DNA from: Leifsonia sp. fls2-241-R2A-40a
GTDB lineage: Bacteria > Actinomycetota > Actinomycetes > Actinomycetales > Microbacteriaceae
Length of the DNA stretch: 64,000 nt
Direction: 5' to 3'
Assembly (NCBI RefSeq): GCF_030209575.1
Contig: NZ_JARVRS010000001.1
Coordinates: forward strand, 1,674,001 to 1,738,000
The position numbers and the translations under genes were made by a program. Shown piece after piece: positions 24,796 through 32,781 of this stretch (position 1 is the first letter of the stretch; every line of letters starts with the position of its first letter). A model generated the notes under the pieces. That model worked only from the letters and a program-made list of their open reading frames with translations. It did no database searches and was not told the origin of the DNA.

Positions 24796-25011
24796 GAGGA
24801 GCCGCCTCCGGCGGCGCTGCACCTGTTGCCTTGTTTGTCTTTCCGCCGCCCGATCGTAGCTCGTTCCCGGTTCTCCGTGCCGGGCTTTCGCGGCATATCC
24901 TCCCTCGCAAGCTCGGTCCGGTATTCCACGGTCCCGGCACTCCGCCCCTCCACTCGCTCTCGATCTCTCCGCCGGAAGGCAAACAAGAACGAGAGACAGG
25001 GGTGAGTGATC
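24796..25011 (+). repeat. duplicated leader, copy B (uninterrupted)
   Basis: About 215 bases homologous to 16,076-16,170 plus 17,550-17,678. It holds a GCCGCCTCCGGCGGC hairpin, left arm TTGTTTGTCTTTCCGCCG (24,831-24,848) and right arm CCGCCGGAAGGCAAACAA (24,970-24,987), which pair imperfectly. Both copies end ~10-15 bases before the Shine-Dalgarno of a homologous small gene. A structured regulatory leader is inferred. Confidence 0.65.
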
Positions 25012-25410
25012 GTGTTGCGGGTATTCATCATCGACACCAGAAACATGGGTCCGGAACTGCAGGGAGGGCTGATTGGAGTGGTCGGCTCGCTTAGCCCGAG
25101 CCAAGAAGAGAAGTACGAGTGCGTGGAGACTCTCAGTCGGTACGCCGTGGACGGCTGGGCGGTTTCTGCTGACCCGTTCACGCCGATCGGTCGACTCGCC
25201 GCGCTGACCGCAGAGGCGGCGTGCGTCCCGTTTGTGCGGCTCGACAACGCTCGCCTGGCGCATCGTGCCGCGCGTACCATGAGGGCCACGCGTAGTCCCG
25301 AGCGGGATTCCGCTGACCTCGACGGATCGCCGCTTCCCGCGTTGGGGCCCGGGACCCGCATCGGCGGAGCCAGGCTGGCCGACTCGCGTGTCGAGAACGG
25401 GGGGCGGTGA
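25012..25410 (+). CDS. unrecognised ~130-aa protein, copy B, coupled to the integrase
   Basis: A 132-aa protein. Its first ~75 residues (LRVFIIDTRNMGPELQGGL, YECVETLSRYAVDGWAV, GRLAALTAEAACVPFVRL) match the product at 17,679; the rest is a different, Arg/Ser-rich tail ending DSRVENGGR. AGGGGTGAG precedes the GTG at 25012 by the right distance; GTG 25006 and TTG 25015 are alternatives, the TTG aligning with the ATG of copy A. The stop overlaps the integrase GTG (GTGA), so the two products are made together. A helper or directionality role in recombination is possible but not shown by any motif. Not a known excisionase by sequence. Confidence 0.65.
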   Translation: MLRVFIIDTRNMGPELQGGLIGVVGSLSPSQEEKYECVETLSRYAVDGWAVSADPFTPIGRLAALTAEAACVPFVRLDNARLAHRAARTMRATRSPERDSADLDGSPLPALGPGTRIGGARLADSRVENGGR

Positions 25411-26591
25411 TCATGTCCCGTCCTCCGCTCGTCTCCGAGACCTGGGGAACCGTCTCCACGCGCATGCTCGAGCATGGACGCTGGGCCGCGCGAGCCCGGT
25501 ATCGCGACGTCGATGGCCGCACCCGACAAATCGAACGCATCGGCAGCTCCAAGCAGAAGGCCGAATCTCTCCTCCGCGAAGCGATGCGCGACCGAATCAA
25601 GCCGTTCGGCGACGGCGAGCTCGGGCCTGAGACTCGGCTGGCCGAGTTGGCGATCGTCTGGTGGGATGAGTTCAGCCACACGACACGTTCGAACGGCACG
25701 CTGCGCCGGTACGAGACTGTCCTAGACAAGTACATCGTCCCGAATCTTGGCGGCTGGATGATCCGCGAGGCCTCCGTGTCCAAGCTCGACCGGTTCATCA
25801 AACAGACCACCAGACTGAACGGATACTCCAACGCCAGCATCGCCGTGGTGTTGCTGACGGGCATGTTCGCGATGGCGGCCCGGCATGATGCCATCGAAGC
25901 AAACCCGATGAAGTCGGTCGCACCTGTCGAGGAGCCCGATCACCAGGTCGCCACGTTCACGCTAGAAGACGTCGCCGAGCTGCGCGAGATCCTCGCCCGC
26001 TGGGACGCTGGCCTGGACGCATCCGGTCGTCGCCGGGGAACTGACCTCGCGGACCCGGTGGATTTCTTCCTCGGCACCGGCTGCCGGCCGGGTGAGGTGT
26101 TCGCCCTCATGTGGGAGGACGTCGACTTCACCATCCAGCCGTTCACGGTCGACATCCACCGGACGATGGCGAAGAACCGGGAGGGCCGCTGGACCGTTCA
26201 GAATAAGACCAAGACTGGAGGCGGACGGCGGCTGTTTCTGCCCACTTTCGTTGGGAAGATGCTCCTCCGCCGACGTGTGGAGTCGTATTCCGAGTTGGTC
26301 TTCCCCTCATCAACGCTCACGCCGCGGATCCCGGACAATTTCCGCCTTCAGTGGCACATTGCTCTGAAGGGCACCAGGTTCGAAGGTCGAGTTCCCAAGG
26401 AGTTCAGATCCACTGTCGCAACCGCGATCCGCGACGCTGTCGGTCTTGAGCGCGCGCAGCATCAGCTGGGCCATTCGACGTACGCAACGACCGAGCAGTC
26501 CTACCTCCCGCGTGTGGTTCAGGTGCCCGATTCCACGGCGATCCTCGAACGGTTCAACGTTCGCGGCGATTCCGGACCCGGGCTCTCGTGA
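25407..26591 (+). CDS. tyrosine recombinase/phage-type integrase
   Basis: A 394-aa integrase. The N-terminal arm-binding region (GRWAARARYRDVDGRTRQIERIG) and SAM-like core-binding domain (ETRLAELAIVWWDEFSHTTRSNGTLRRYETVLDKYIVPNLG) precede the catalytic domain. Catalytic residues are visible: Arg in GTGCRPGEVFALMW, Arg in EFRSTVATAI, His in LGHSTYATTEQ and nucleophile Tyr in EQSYLPR. The first conserved box normally has HxxR; here it is EFRS. The start is GTG 25407 overlapping the small gene, or ATG 25413. It lies 136 bases from a tRNA-Gly fragment, the expected attachment region. Confidence 0.92.
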   Translation: MIMSRPPLVSETWGTVSTRMLEHGRWAARARYRDVDGRTRQIERIGSSKQKAESLLREAMRDRIKPFGDGELGPETRLAELAIVWWDEFSHTTRSNGTLRRYETVLDKYIVPNLGGWMIREASVSKLDRFIKQTTRLNGYSNASIAVVLLTGMFAMAARHDAIEANPMKSVAPVEEPDHQVATFTLEDVAELREILARWDAGLDASGRRRGTDLADPVDFFLGTGCRPGEVFALMWEDVDFTIQPFTVDIHRTMAKNREGRWTVQNKTKTGGGRRLFLPTFVGKMLLRRRVESYSELVFPSSTLTPRIPDNFRLQWHIALKGTRFEGRVPKEFRSTVATAIRDAVGLERAQHQLGHSTYATTEQSYLPRVVQVPDSTAILERFNVRGDSGPGLS

Positions 26592-26726
26592 CTCACCGTT
26601 TACTCACCGCTTTGAGCGTGCTCCGCGGCGTGTCATTGAGATCACAGGAGTACGTCAATAGTGGGAAAAGCCCCGGTCAACGAGGTTTACGAGATCGAGT
26701 GTGGGCCTCTGATATCCCGAGTAGGA

Positions 26727-26759
26727 GAAGCTGAGGTTCTACCATTGAACTACACTCGC
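26727..26759 (-). other. tRNA-Gly 5' fragment, candidate element attachment junction
   Basis: On the minus strand GCGAGTGTAGTTCAATGGTAGAAC is the standard acceptor/D-arm half of bacterial tRNA-Gly, continuing CTCAGCTTC into the anticodon stem. After that the sequence (TCCTACTCGGG) no longer folds as an anticodon arm and no GTTCGA T-loop follows. It is a broken copy, 136 bases from the integrase, and likely marks an att site. The remainder of 26,592-26,876 is without a gene. Confidence 0.55.
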
Positions 26760-26876
26760 GCGGCCCGGAATCCCAGTAAAACACTGGGAAGTAGGGCTGC
26801 AGCCCAGAGTACCCGGTGAATGGTTATTGGCCAAACCCATCCGTGTCCCATTCGGGCAGCGCCTAGGTTCGTCGGT

Positions 26877-27632
26877 TCAATGAACCGAGAATCCGCCGTC
26901 CACCGCGATCGACTGGCCCGTGACGTACCCAGCGGAGGGGCTCGCCAAGAACACCGCCGCGCCGGCGAAGTCCGAGGCGAGACCGTTGCGGCCGACGAGC
27001 GTCCGTGACCCCAGGGCTGCGACGGCCGCCGGGTCGGAGCTGAGGCGTTCGTTCAGGGGCGTCTGCACGAACCCGGGGATGAGGACATTGGCCGTCACTC
27101 CCCGTGCCGACCACGCCTCCGCCTGCGACCGCGTCAGCCCCTCCAGGGCCGCCTTCGACACCCCGTAGGCGCCGCTCGATGCGAACGCCCGGTGGGCCTG
27201 CTGCGAGCTGATGTGGATGATCCGGCCGAAGCCCCTCTCCGCCATCTGCGGCGCCAGACGTTGACCGAGGATGAACGGGGCATTCAGGTTGACCGCCATG
27301 ACCGAGTCCCACGTCGCCTGGTCCAGTTCATCCATCGGCGGCCGCAGGTTGATGCCGGCGGAGTTCACGAGCACGTCGACCGCACCTGCCGCGTCCGCGA
27401 GGGCGTGGGCGCCCGAGCTGGATGCGAGGTCGGCTCGGATCCCCTCGGCGGAACCGCCGGCCGACCGGATCTCCTCCACCGTCGCCGAGACGTTCGGCTC
27501 GGTGCGGGCGGCGACGATGACATGCGCGCCGGCGTCCGCGAGGGCGAGGGCGATGGCGCGGCCGATGCCCGAGCTGCCGCCGGTGACCAATGCGACACGA
27601 CCCTGGAGCCCGAACATCGAAAGCAGCGACAC
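26877..27632 (-). CDS. SDR-family oxidoreductase
   Basis: A 251-aa classical SDR: VALVTGGSSGIGRAIALAL (cofactor binding, residues 13-31), NSAGINLRPP, catalytic ISSQQAHRAFASSGAYGVSKAAL with Ser, Tyr and Lys in place, and PGFVQTPLNE. It resembles 3-oxoacyl/gluconate 5-dehydrogenase-type reductases, but the substrate is not readable. It is the first chromosomal-looking gene right of the tRNA fragment and stands alone on the minus strand, 57 bases after the VOC gene. Start chosen at the first ATG; a second Met (MFGLQG) lies six codons in. Confidence 0.88.
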   Translation of the reverse strand: MSLLSMFGLQGRVALVTGGSSGIGRAIALALADAGAHVIVAARTEPNVSATVEEIRSAGGSAEGIRADLASSSGAHALADAAGAVDVLVNSAGINLRPPMDELDQATWDSVMAVNLNAPFILGQRLAPQMAERGFGRIIHISSQQAHRAFASSGAYGVSKAALEGLTRSQAEAWSARGVTANVLIPGFVQTPLNERLSSDPAAVAALGSRTLVGRNGLASDFAGAAVFLASPSAGYVTGQSIAVDGGFSVH

Positions 27633-27689
27633 GGCGAAAGCATAACGGCCCGCTCGGTCGCAGCACGGCGGCGAGGTGGTCAGCAGGCG

Positions 27690-28073
27690 TCAGCCCTTCG
27701 CGAGGCCTTCGAGGTCCTGCAGCTCCCACGTGTTGCCGTCGGGGTCGCTGAAGGAGGCGTACTTCACGCCGCCCATGTCGCGGATCTCGCCGATATCCGC
27801 GCCGCGTGCGAGCAACTGCTCTCGCACGGCGGCGATGTCCGTCACGACCAGGTGGAGGCCCTTCACGGTGCCGTCTTCAGGATTGTTGTTGCCCATCCCG
27901 GTGCCGAAGGCGATCGAGCAGGAGGATCCCGGCGGGGTGAACTGCACGATCCGCATGCCGTTTCCGGGCTCGACGTCGTGGTCCAGGTGGAACCCGATCG
28001 TGTCGCCGTAGAACGCCTTGCTGCGGTCCACGTCGGAGACGGGGAGGGGGATGAGTTCGAGTTTCATGTCCAT
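27690..28073 (-). CDS. VOC/glyoxalase-family protein
   Basis: A 127-aa protein with two beta-alpha-beta-beta-beta repeats of the vicinal-oxygen-chelate fold: KLELIPLPVSDVDRSKAFYGDTIGFHLDHDV and GLHLVVTDIAAVREQLLARGADIGEIRDMGGVKYASFSDPDGNTWELQDL. The terminal FSDPDGNTWEL is the standard metal-ligand strand. It lies 13 bases after the SRPBCC gene in a minus-strand cluster with ArsR, a common actinobacterial arrangement. Enzymatic role unknown; resistance or catabolic isomerase-type functions are usual for the family. Confidence 0.88.
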   Translation of the reverse strand: MDMKLELIPLPVSDVDRSKAFYGDTIGFHLDHDVEPGNGMRIVQFTPPGSSCSIAFGTGMGNNNPEDGTVKGLHLVVTDIAAVREQLLARGADIGEIRDMGGVKYASFSDPDGNTWELQDLEGLAKG

Positions 28074-28086
28074 GGGGTGATCCCTT

Positions 28087-28620
28087 TCATCGATCGGTGT
28101 GCGCGTCGGACGCGGTTCGCTCGGCGAGGAGGCCGTCCAGCCTCACGTAGCCGGCCTCCACGCCTCGCTCCATGCCCGAAGCCAGTGCAGTATCGCGCGC
28201 GGCACGGGACACGTGGGTGGAGGTGGCGGTGAGCAGTGTGCTCTCCACATCCCCGCTGAGGGTGATCACGGAGGTGACGTCGCCGCCGGTCCAGTCGTCC
28301 TCGAATCTCTCGACGGTCACCAGGCGGGTGGGAGGAGCGAGCTGCTCGACGACGCCGGCCGCGGCCATCGAGCGGCCACCGGGTCCGTGCCAGACGTACC
28401 GGTAGCGTCCGCCGACGGTCGCCTCGAACTCGCACTCGACCATCCGCCAGCCGTCAGGGCCGTGCATCCAGCGCAACAGCAGTTCGGGAGTGGTCAGCGC
28501 CTCGAACACGAGAGCGGGCCGCGCGGCGAACCGTCGCGACAGGACGATGTCGCGCTCGCCGACGCTGCGGATGTCCAGGGCGCCGAAACGCCCGTGCCCG
28601 CCGGGTGCGTCATCGTGCAT
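28087..28620 (-). CDS. SRPBCC/AHSA1-domain protein
   Basis: A 177-aa START-like protein: IVLSRRFAARPALVFEALTTPELLLRWMHGPDGWRMVECEFEATVGGRYRYVW is the typical AHSA1 N-terminal half, and FEDDWTGGDVTSVITLSGD the middle strands. It overlaps the upstream ArsR gene by 11 bases, a classic ArsR-AHSA1 pair in which the regulator and a hydrophobic-ligand-binding protein are co-expressed. Ligand unknown. The C-terminus (GYVRLDGLLAERTASDAHTDR) is slightly longer than usual. Confidence 0.88.
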   Translation of the reverse strand: MHDDAPGGHGRFGALDIRSVGERDIVLSRRFAARPALVFEALTTPELLLRWMHGPDGWRMVECEFEATVGGRYRYVWHGPGGRSMAAAGVVEQLAPPTRLVTVERFEDDWTGGDVTSVITLSGDVESTLLTATSTHVSRAARDTALASGMERGVEAGYVRLDGLLAERTASDAHTDR

Positions 28621-28954
28621 CCTCAGCCTCCGCCCGGTTCAGCTCGGCGAGCAGCGCGTCGAGGTGCTCGAAGCTGCGGGCCCAGAACTCGCGGTAGTCC
28701 GACAGCCATCGCGTCGCCTCGCGCAGCGGCTCGGCTTCCAGCCGGCACAACCGGCGCTGGGCGTCGCGATGCCTCGACACCAGGCCCGCGTCCTCCAGCA
28801 CCCGGAGGTGCTTGGAGATCGCCGGTTGGGTGAGTTCCGACTGCTCCGTGAGGGTCGCGACGGTCGCCTCGCCCTTGGTCAGTCGCGCCAGGATCGCCCG
28901 GCGCGTGGGGTCGGCGAGCGCCCGGAAGGTGCGGTCGAGCTCTGCGGTCTGCAC
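28610..28954 (-). CDS. ArsR-family transcriptional regulator
   Basis: A 114-aa winged-helix protein: FRALADPTRRAILARLTKGEATVATLTEQSELTQPAISKHLRVLEDAGLVSRHRDAQ covers the complete HTH and start of the wing. No metal-binding Cys pair is present in the recognition helix, so it belongs to the SdpR-like, AHSA1-linked subgroup rather than to metal sensors. The upstream 60 bases contain an AT-rich block with ATAATCACC and ATATAACC direct repeats (28,957-28,981), a plausible operator for autoregulation. Confidence 0.9.
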   Translation of the reverse strand: MQTAELDRTFRALADPTRRAILARLTKGEATVATLTEQSELTQPAISKHLRVLEDAGLVSRHRDAQRRLCRLEAEPLREATRWLSDYREFWARSFEHLDALLAELNRAEAEDAR

Positions 28955-29015
28955 TGATAATCACCATCCGTTTATATAACCAGAAGGCGATCATACGTTC
29001 GAGGCGCGGGCTAGG

Positions 29016-29594
29016 TCAACCGATTCCGGTCGCATCCCCCGCGGGCCGGTAGCGCACGGCGACGACCCCCGACCGGAACTCGCGCCGCTCCACAAGCTCG
29101 AGCCGGAGGCGCTCGCGCAGACCGTCGAGCAGCCTCGGCCCGCGGCCGGCGACGACCGGCTGCATGAGGAACTCGTACTCGTCGATCAGGCCGAGTTCCG
29201 CCAGCGCCGTGGGGAGCGTCACGCCGCCCACCCAGAGCCCGTCGCCCGGCTCCTGCTTGAGCCGCCGGACGGCGTGCTCCAGGTCGCCCCGCACAAGCTC
29301 CGCGTTCCAGTCGACCTCCGCCAGGGTGCTCGACACGACGTACTTCTTCGCCCGGTCGATGGCCTCGGCGAACGGGAGCTGCCACTCCGCCATCCATCCG
29401 GGCCACGAGCCCGTGGCGGGCCTCCGCCAGGCCGACTCCATCATTCCGTAGGTGACCCGGCCGAAGAGCAGCGCGTCCGCCCGTTCCATTTCGGCCGCCC
29501 AGAACCGCATCGACTCCTCGTCCGGCGGCAGCCCCTCCTCGTGATGGCAGCAGCCGTCGAGCGTGACGTTGATCGAGTAGCGGAGCGGCCTCAT
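29016..29594 (-). CDS. dihydrofolate reductase-family (RibD C-terminal-like) protein
   Basis: A 192-aa protein of the RibD-C/DHFR-like reductase family: RYSINVTLDGCCHHEEGLPP at the N-terminus, ADALLFGRVTYGMMESAW, KYVVSSTLAEVDWNAEL, WVGGVTLPTALAELGLIDEYEFLMQPVVAGRGPRLL. These segments give the usual NADPH-binding fold. The family contains many uncharacterised reductases, so no substrate is assigned. It begins 1 base after the upstream hydrolase stop and is likely co-transcribed. Confidence 0.85.
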   Translation of the reverse strand: MRPLRYSINVTLDGCCHHEEGLPPDEESMRFWAAEMERADALLFGRVTYGMMESAWRRPATGSWPGWMAEWQLPFAEAIDRAKKYVVSSTLAEVDWNAELVRGDLEHAVRRLKQEPGDGLWVGGVTLPTALAELGLIDEYEFLMQPVVAGRGPRLLDGLRERLRLELVERREFRSGVVAVRYRPAGDATGIG

Positions 29595-29595
29595 C

Positions 29596-30438
29596 TCACG
29601 AGGCGTGCCGCTGCACGAACTCCAGCGCCTCGTCCGCGACCCCGCGCCAACCCGAGTCGATGATCAGGGAGTGGCCGCGGCCGGGGATGACGACGAGCTC
29701 GGTCACGCCGGGGTTCTTCTGCTGGATGCGGTACTCGTTCTCGACGACGGACTGCGGGACCGTGTGGTCCTCCCCGCCCGCGATCAGCAGTAGCGGGCCG
29801 CGGTCGTGGTTGTCGGTAATCACCTTGGTCTCGGCGAAGGGATTGAAGTTCGCGGTCGCCGCCTGGAAGATCGGCACGCCGGATGCGGGGACGTGGTACT
29901 TCTCGTACAGCGCGCGGCCCTCTTCGTCGGAGACGGCGTTGGTCCAGCCGTAGGCGAACTGCTCGTAGGTGAGTGTGACGCCGTGCTTGGAGTGGTTGAA
30001 GGTCAGCAGCGCGGGCGCCCCGGCCTTGAGCGCCGACGCCGGCAGCGCCGTCACGCCCTTGAACTGGGCCGCGTCGATCGCCACGGTCACGTCGTTCTTG
30101 GCCTCGCCGGCGAGCTTCTGAGCGATGAGACCGCCGAAGCTGTGCCCGATCACCACCGGGTCCCGGTCGAGGAGGTCGATCGCCTCCGCGTAGTGGTCGG
30201 TGACCTGACGCACCATCTTGCCGGCGAACGCATCCGGATCGGCCTTGGCCTGCTCCACCGTCTCCGGGTCGTCGGGCCAGCCGGGCGCGATCGTCGCGTA
30301 CCCCTGCGCTTCGAAGAGCTCCCGCCACGGCTGCCAGCTGCTCGACAGCAGCCACAGGCCGTGGATGAACACGACCGGCGTGCGGCCGGAGGCGTTGGCG
30401 GCGTCGATCTCGTCACGTTCGGCGGAGGTCAAGGGCAT
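29596..30438 (-). CDS. alpha/beta hydrolase
   Basis: A 280-aa alpha/beta hydrolase with an intact triad: HGLWLLSSSWQPW oxyanion region, nucleophile in VIGHSFGGLIAQKL, acid in LIAGGEDHTVPQ and His in IPGRGHSLIID. No signal peptide. The ATG at 30438 is chosen because GGAG precedes it at suitable spacing and the domain begins right after; an upstream in-frame extension is Arg-rich and unlikely. Esterase or lactonase activity is probable; substrate unknown. Confidence 0.88.
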   Translation of the reverse strand: MPLTSAERDEIDAANASGRTPVVFIHGLWLLSSSWQPWRELFEAQGYATIAPGWPDDPETVEQAKADPDAFAGKMVRQVTDHYAEAIDLLDRDPVVIGHSFGGLIAQKLAGEAKNDVTVAIDAAQFKGVTALPASALKAGAPALLTFNHSKHGVTLTYEQFAYGWTNAVSDEEGRALYEKYHVPASGVPIFQAATANFNPFAETKVITDNHDRGPLLLIAGGEDHTVPQSVVENEYRIQQKNPGVTELVVIPGRGHSLIIDSGWRGVADEALEFVQRHAS

Positions 30439-30545
30439 GGTGCGTCTCCTTCGGGTCGGGGAACCGATCAGCGGATGAACGGTGATGCTGGCTCGAAGTC
30501 TGCTGGGTGGTTCCCCCACGGCACAAGATCCTCCGGATGACGGAT

Positions 30546-31064
30546 TCAGGAACGGTGCACGATGACGCGGTCGAAGAGTTCCAGCTCCGCGGCATCGGGT
30601 CGTTCGAGCCGTTGCTGCGATTCCTCGAGCAGCTCCCGCGTGATCGGGACGACTCCGTGCGCCGGGTTCGCGTTGCGGAGCTCCAGTCGTCGCCAGAGCT
30701 CGCTCAGCGGCAGATCGAAGTAGTGCAGTTCCGTGACGGCGTCGACGCTGTGAGCGACGCGGCGGAGTTCATCCCGCTCGCTGCGTCTCCACGTCCCGTC
30801 TTCGAGGATGACGCTCTGCCCGCGTGCGAGCAGTTCTCTCCACAGCGTGTCGAGGCGCGCCTGCAGGGAGTCGCGGATCGGATCGAAGTAGTCGAGGCCG
30901 AGAGATGCCATCCACTCGTCTGTGCTGAACCGGATCGCCCCCGTCTGCCGCTCCTGCTCGCGCGCCAGAGTCGTCTTGCCCGATCCCGGCAGACCGCAGT
31001 ACAGGACGAGGAGGGATCGCTGGCCCACTCGGTTCGAGGTGCGCATCTCGGTCGCCGGGGTCAC
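30546..31064 (-). CDS. P-loop ATP-binding kinase-like protein (zeta-toxin/AAA_33 type)
   Basis: A 172-aa single-domain P-loop protein: SLLVLYCGLPGSGKTTLAREQ (Walker A near residue 25-32), RFSTDEWMASLG (Asp of the kinase-type second motif), VILEDGTWRRSERDELRR and the Arg-rich lid LWRRLELRNANP. This matches small AAA_33 phosphotransferases with unknown acceptors. The GTG at 31064 overlaps the stop of the DUF1206 gene (GTGA); ATG 31046 is an alternative. No partner antitoxin gene is adjacent, so a toxin role is not supported. Confidence 0.78.
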   Translation of the reverse strand: MTPATEMRTSNRVGQRSLLVLYCGLPGSGKTTLAREQERQTGAIRFSTDEWMASLGLDYFDPIRDSLQARLDTLWRELLARGQSVILEDGTWRRSERDELRRVAHSVDAVTELHYFDLPLSELWRRLELRNANPAHGVVPITRELLEESQQRLERPDAAELELFDRVIVHRS

Positions 31065-31879
31065 AACCGCGCCAACCACGCCCGCGCGGCGTTGTACGCG
31101 CCGGACGCGATGAGCCCGGCGCCCACCAGGAAGAGGAGCGGGGCGCCGAGCGGGAACTGTTCGAACGTCTCCAGCGCGCCGGACAGGCCGGTCGCGTCGT
31201 CCGCCCTGGCCTGGATCGCAGCGATCACGAACAGCACGCCCGCGACCGCGACGACCAGGCCCTTGGCGAGGTAGCCGAGGGTGCCGAGCACCAGCATCCC
31301 GTGTCGCGCAGGACCGGACGGCATGACCACGTCCTCGGTGAACGTCTGCCGCACGGCCTTCGCCATGAAATAGCCGCCGACGCCGACCGTCACCAGGCCG
31401 ACCACGCCCAGCAGGAGGGGACCGGCAGGGAGCGAGAGGATGCCCGCGCTGAGGTGCCGGGTGGACTCGCTGGCGTGCGTCGGGTGCCCCTGTGCGAAGG
31501 CCAGCGCGGTCAGCCCGAGGGTCGCGTACGCGGCAGCCTTGGCGATGTTCACGATCCGTGCGAGCCACTTCCGGCGCGTCGAGCCGAACACCAGCAGCGC
31601 CTGGATGAGCAGCCAGAGTGCCAGCGAGAGCAGCCCGACGACGCAGATCCACAGCACGACGAAGCCGCCGGGGACCTTGGCCACCTCGCCCAGCGCGCCG
31701 CTCTGGTCTGCCTCCGCGAAGCGGTTGAAGCCGAGCTGGATGGCGAGCGCGCCGAGGAGCACCTGCAGCAGCGCGCTGGCCGCGAAGCCGGTGCGCGCCA
31801 GGATCTCGAGGATCGTGCTCTCACCCGCCGTCCGCGCCGCCCTGCGCAGTTCGCGCTTGGCGGAGGTCGCCGAGCTCAT
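31061..31879 (-). CDS. DUF1206 integral membrane protein
   Basis: A 272-aa protein with six predicted membrane segments arranged as three repeated hairpins, the DUF1206 pattern: LARTGFAASALLQVLLGALAIQLGF, VNIAKAAAYATLGLTALAF and LGTLGYLAKGLVVAVAGVLFVIAAIQ, each followed by a second helix. The family has no established function. The ATG overlaps the PAP2 stop (ATGA) and its stop overlaps the kinase-like gene, so three genes form one translationally linked operon. Confidence 0.85.
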   Translation of the reverse strand: MSSATSAKRELRRAARTAGESTILEILARTGFAASALLQVLLGALAIQLGFNRFAEADQSGALGEVAKVPGGFVVLWICVVGLLSLALWLLIQALLVFGSTRRKWLARIVNIAKAAAYATLGLTALAFAQGHPTHASESTRHLSAGILSLPAGPLLLGVVGLVTVGVGGYFMAKAVRQTFTEDVVMPSGPARHGMLVLGTLGYLAKGLVVAVAGVLFVIAAIQARADDATGLSGALETFEQFPLGAPLLFLVGAGLIASGAYNAARAWLARL

Positions 31880-32655
31880 GTGCCGTGGACCTGCTTCTGA
31901 GAGAGGTCGCCGTCCACCTTCTCCCCGTCGACCCGGACCGTGCGGACGGTGTCGAGGGCGATGATCCCGCCCAGCACCACCAGCGACAGGGCGACGGACG
32001 CCGAGGTGTCGGTGATCCAGTGGTACCCGAGGTACAGCCGGCTGTAGACCTGCAGGACGATTCCGGCGATCGCGAGCGCGAAGACGGTCACCGTGAACCA
32101 GGGGCGCTGCCTTCGGCTCGCCAGCAGGAAGGCGAGGATCAGCAGGAAGTCCGACGTCCCGAGCACGTGACCCGACGGGAACGAGAAGCTGTGGTCGGGG
32201 CCGAACAGCATCTCGGCCACCGGCGGACGGGGATGCCGCACCAGGGGAGCGAGCGCACCGGCGAGCAGGACGCCGGTCAGCATCCCGACGGCCAGCAGGA
32301 ACGGGCGCCAGATGTGGCGTGCCATCACCGTCCACACGACGACGACCACGAGCACGATGACCGGCATCGCTATGGGGCCGAAGATGATCGCCAGGACGAT
32401 CATGAAGCCCGTCGCCTCCTTCGACCGCTGGGCGTCGAACCAGTCCTCGACGGGCTGATCCCAGCGCTGGGCGCCGGTGTGGGTGGCGACGGCGACGAGC
32501 AGGATCAGGAAGACCGTGAGCCCGACGACCGCGAGCACCGCGGCCGTGATGTACAGACGGCGACGCGCGGAGGCGGGGAGGGAGCGCTCCTCGACGACGA
32601 ACTTCTCGTGCCACTCGGACCACCGTCCGGAACGGCGCGGGGTGGGATCGCTCAT
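31876..32655 (-). CDS. PAP2-family membrane phosphatase
   Basis: A 259-aa membrane phosphatase. After a basic N-terminus and a first membrane segment near residue 38-56, the three PAP2 signature motifs appear: HPRPP (from VRHPRPPVAEML), FPSGH (SFSFPSGHVLGTSDF) and SRLYLGYHWITD. Six membrane segments are expected, with the active site facing outward. Likely substrates are phosphatidic acid or undecaprenyl pyrophosphate; which one is not visible. First gene of the PAP2-DUF1206-kinase operon, divergent from dcd. Confidence 0.88.
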   Translation of the reverse strand: MSDPTPRRSGRWSEWHEKFVVEERSLPASARRRLYITAAVLAVVGLTVFLILLVAVATHTGAQRWDQPVEDWFDAQRSKEATGFMIVLAIIFGPIAMPVIVLVVVVVWTVMARHIWRPFLLAVGMLTGVLLAGALAPLVRHPRPPVAEMLFGPDHSFSFPSGHVLGTSDFLLILAFLLASRRQRPWFTVTVFALAIAGIVLQVYSRLYLGYHWITDTSASVALSLVVLGGIIALDTVRTVRVDGEKVDGDLSQKQVHGT

Positions 32656-32781
32656 GGTCGCGGGCGCTTCGTTGCGGCGTGCACGGTGTCTCCAGTGGTT
32701 CTTCTTCGGGCGATGGAACTCAACGCGCCACAGTACGCCACCGGTGTTCGGGCGGACGAACCCACCCGGTAGGCTGACCCC

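Noticed and set aside
26642-26759. Complete tRNA gene
   Set aside because: Only the acceptor and D-arm half of tRNA-Gly is recognisable; the anticodon arm and T-loop are missing, so it is listed as a fragment.
30546-31064. Zeta-toxin toxin-antitoxin system
   Set aside because: The P-loop kinase resembles zeta-like folds, but no epsilon-type antitoxin or short partner gene adjoins it and it is embedded in a membrane-protein operon.
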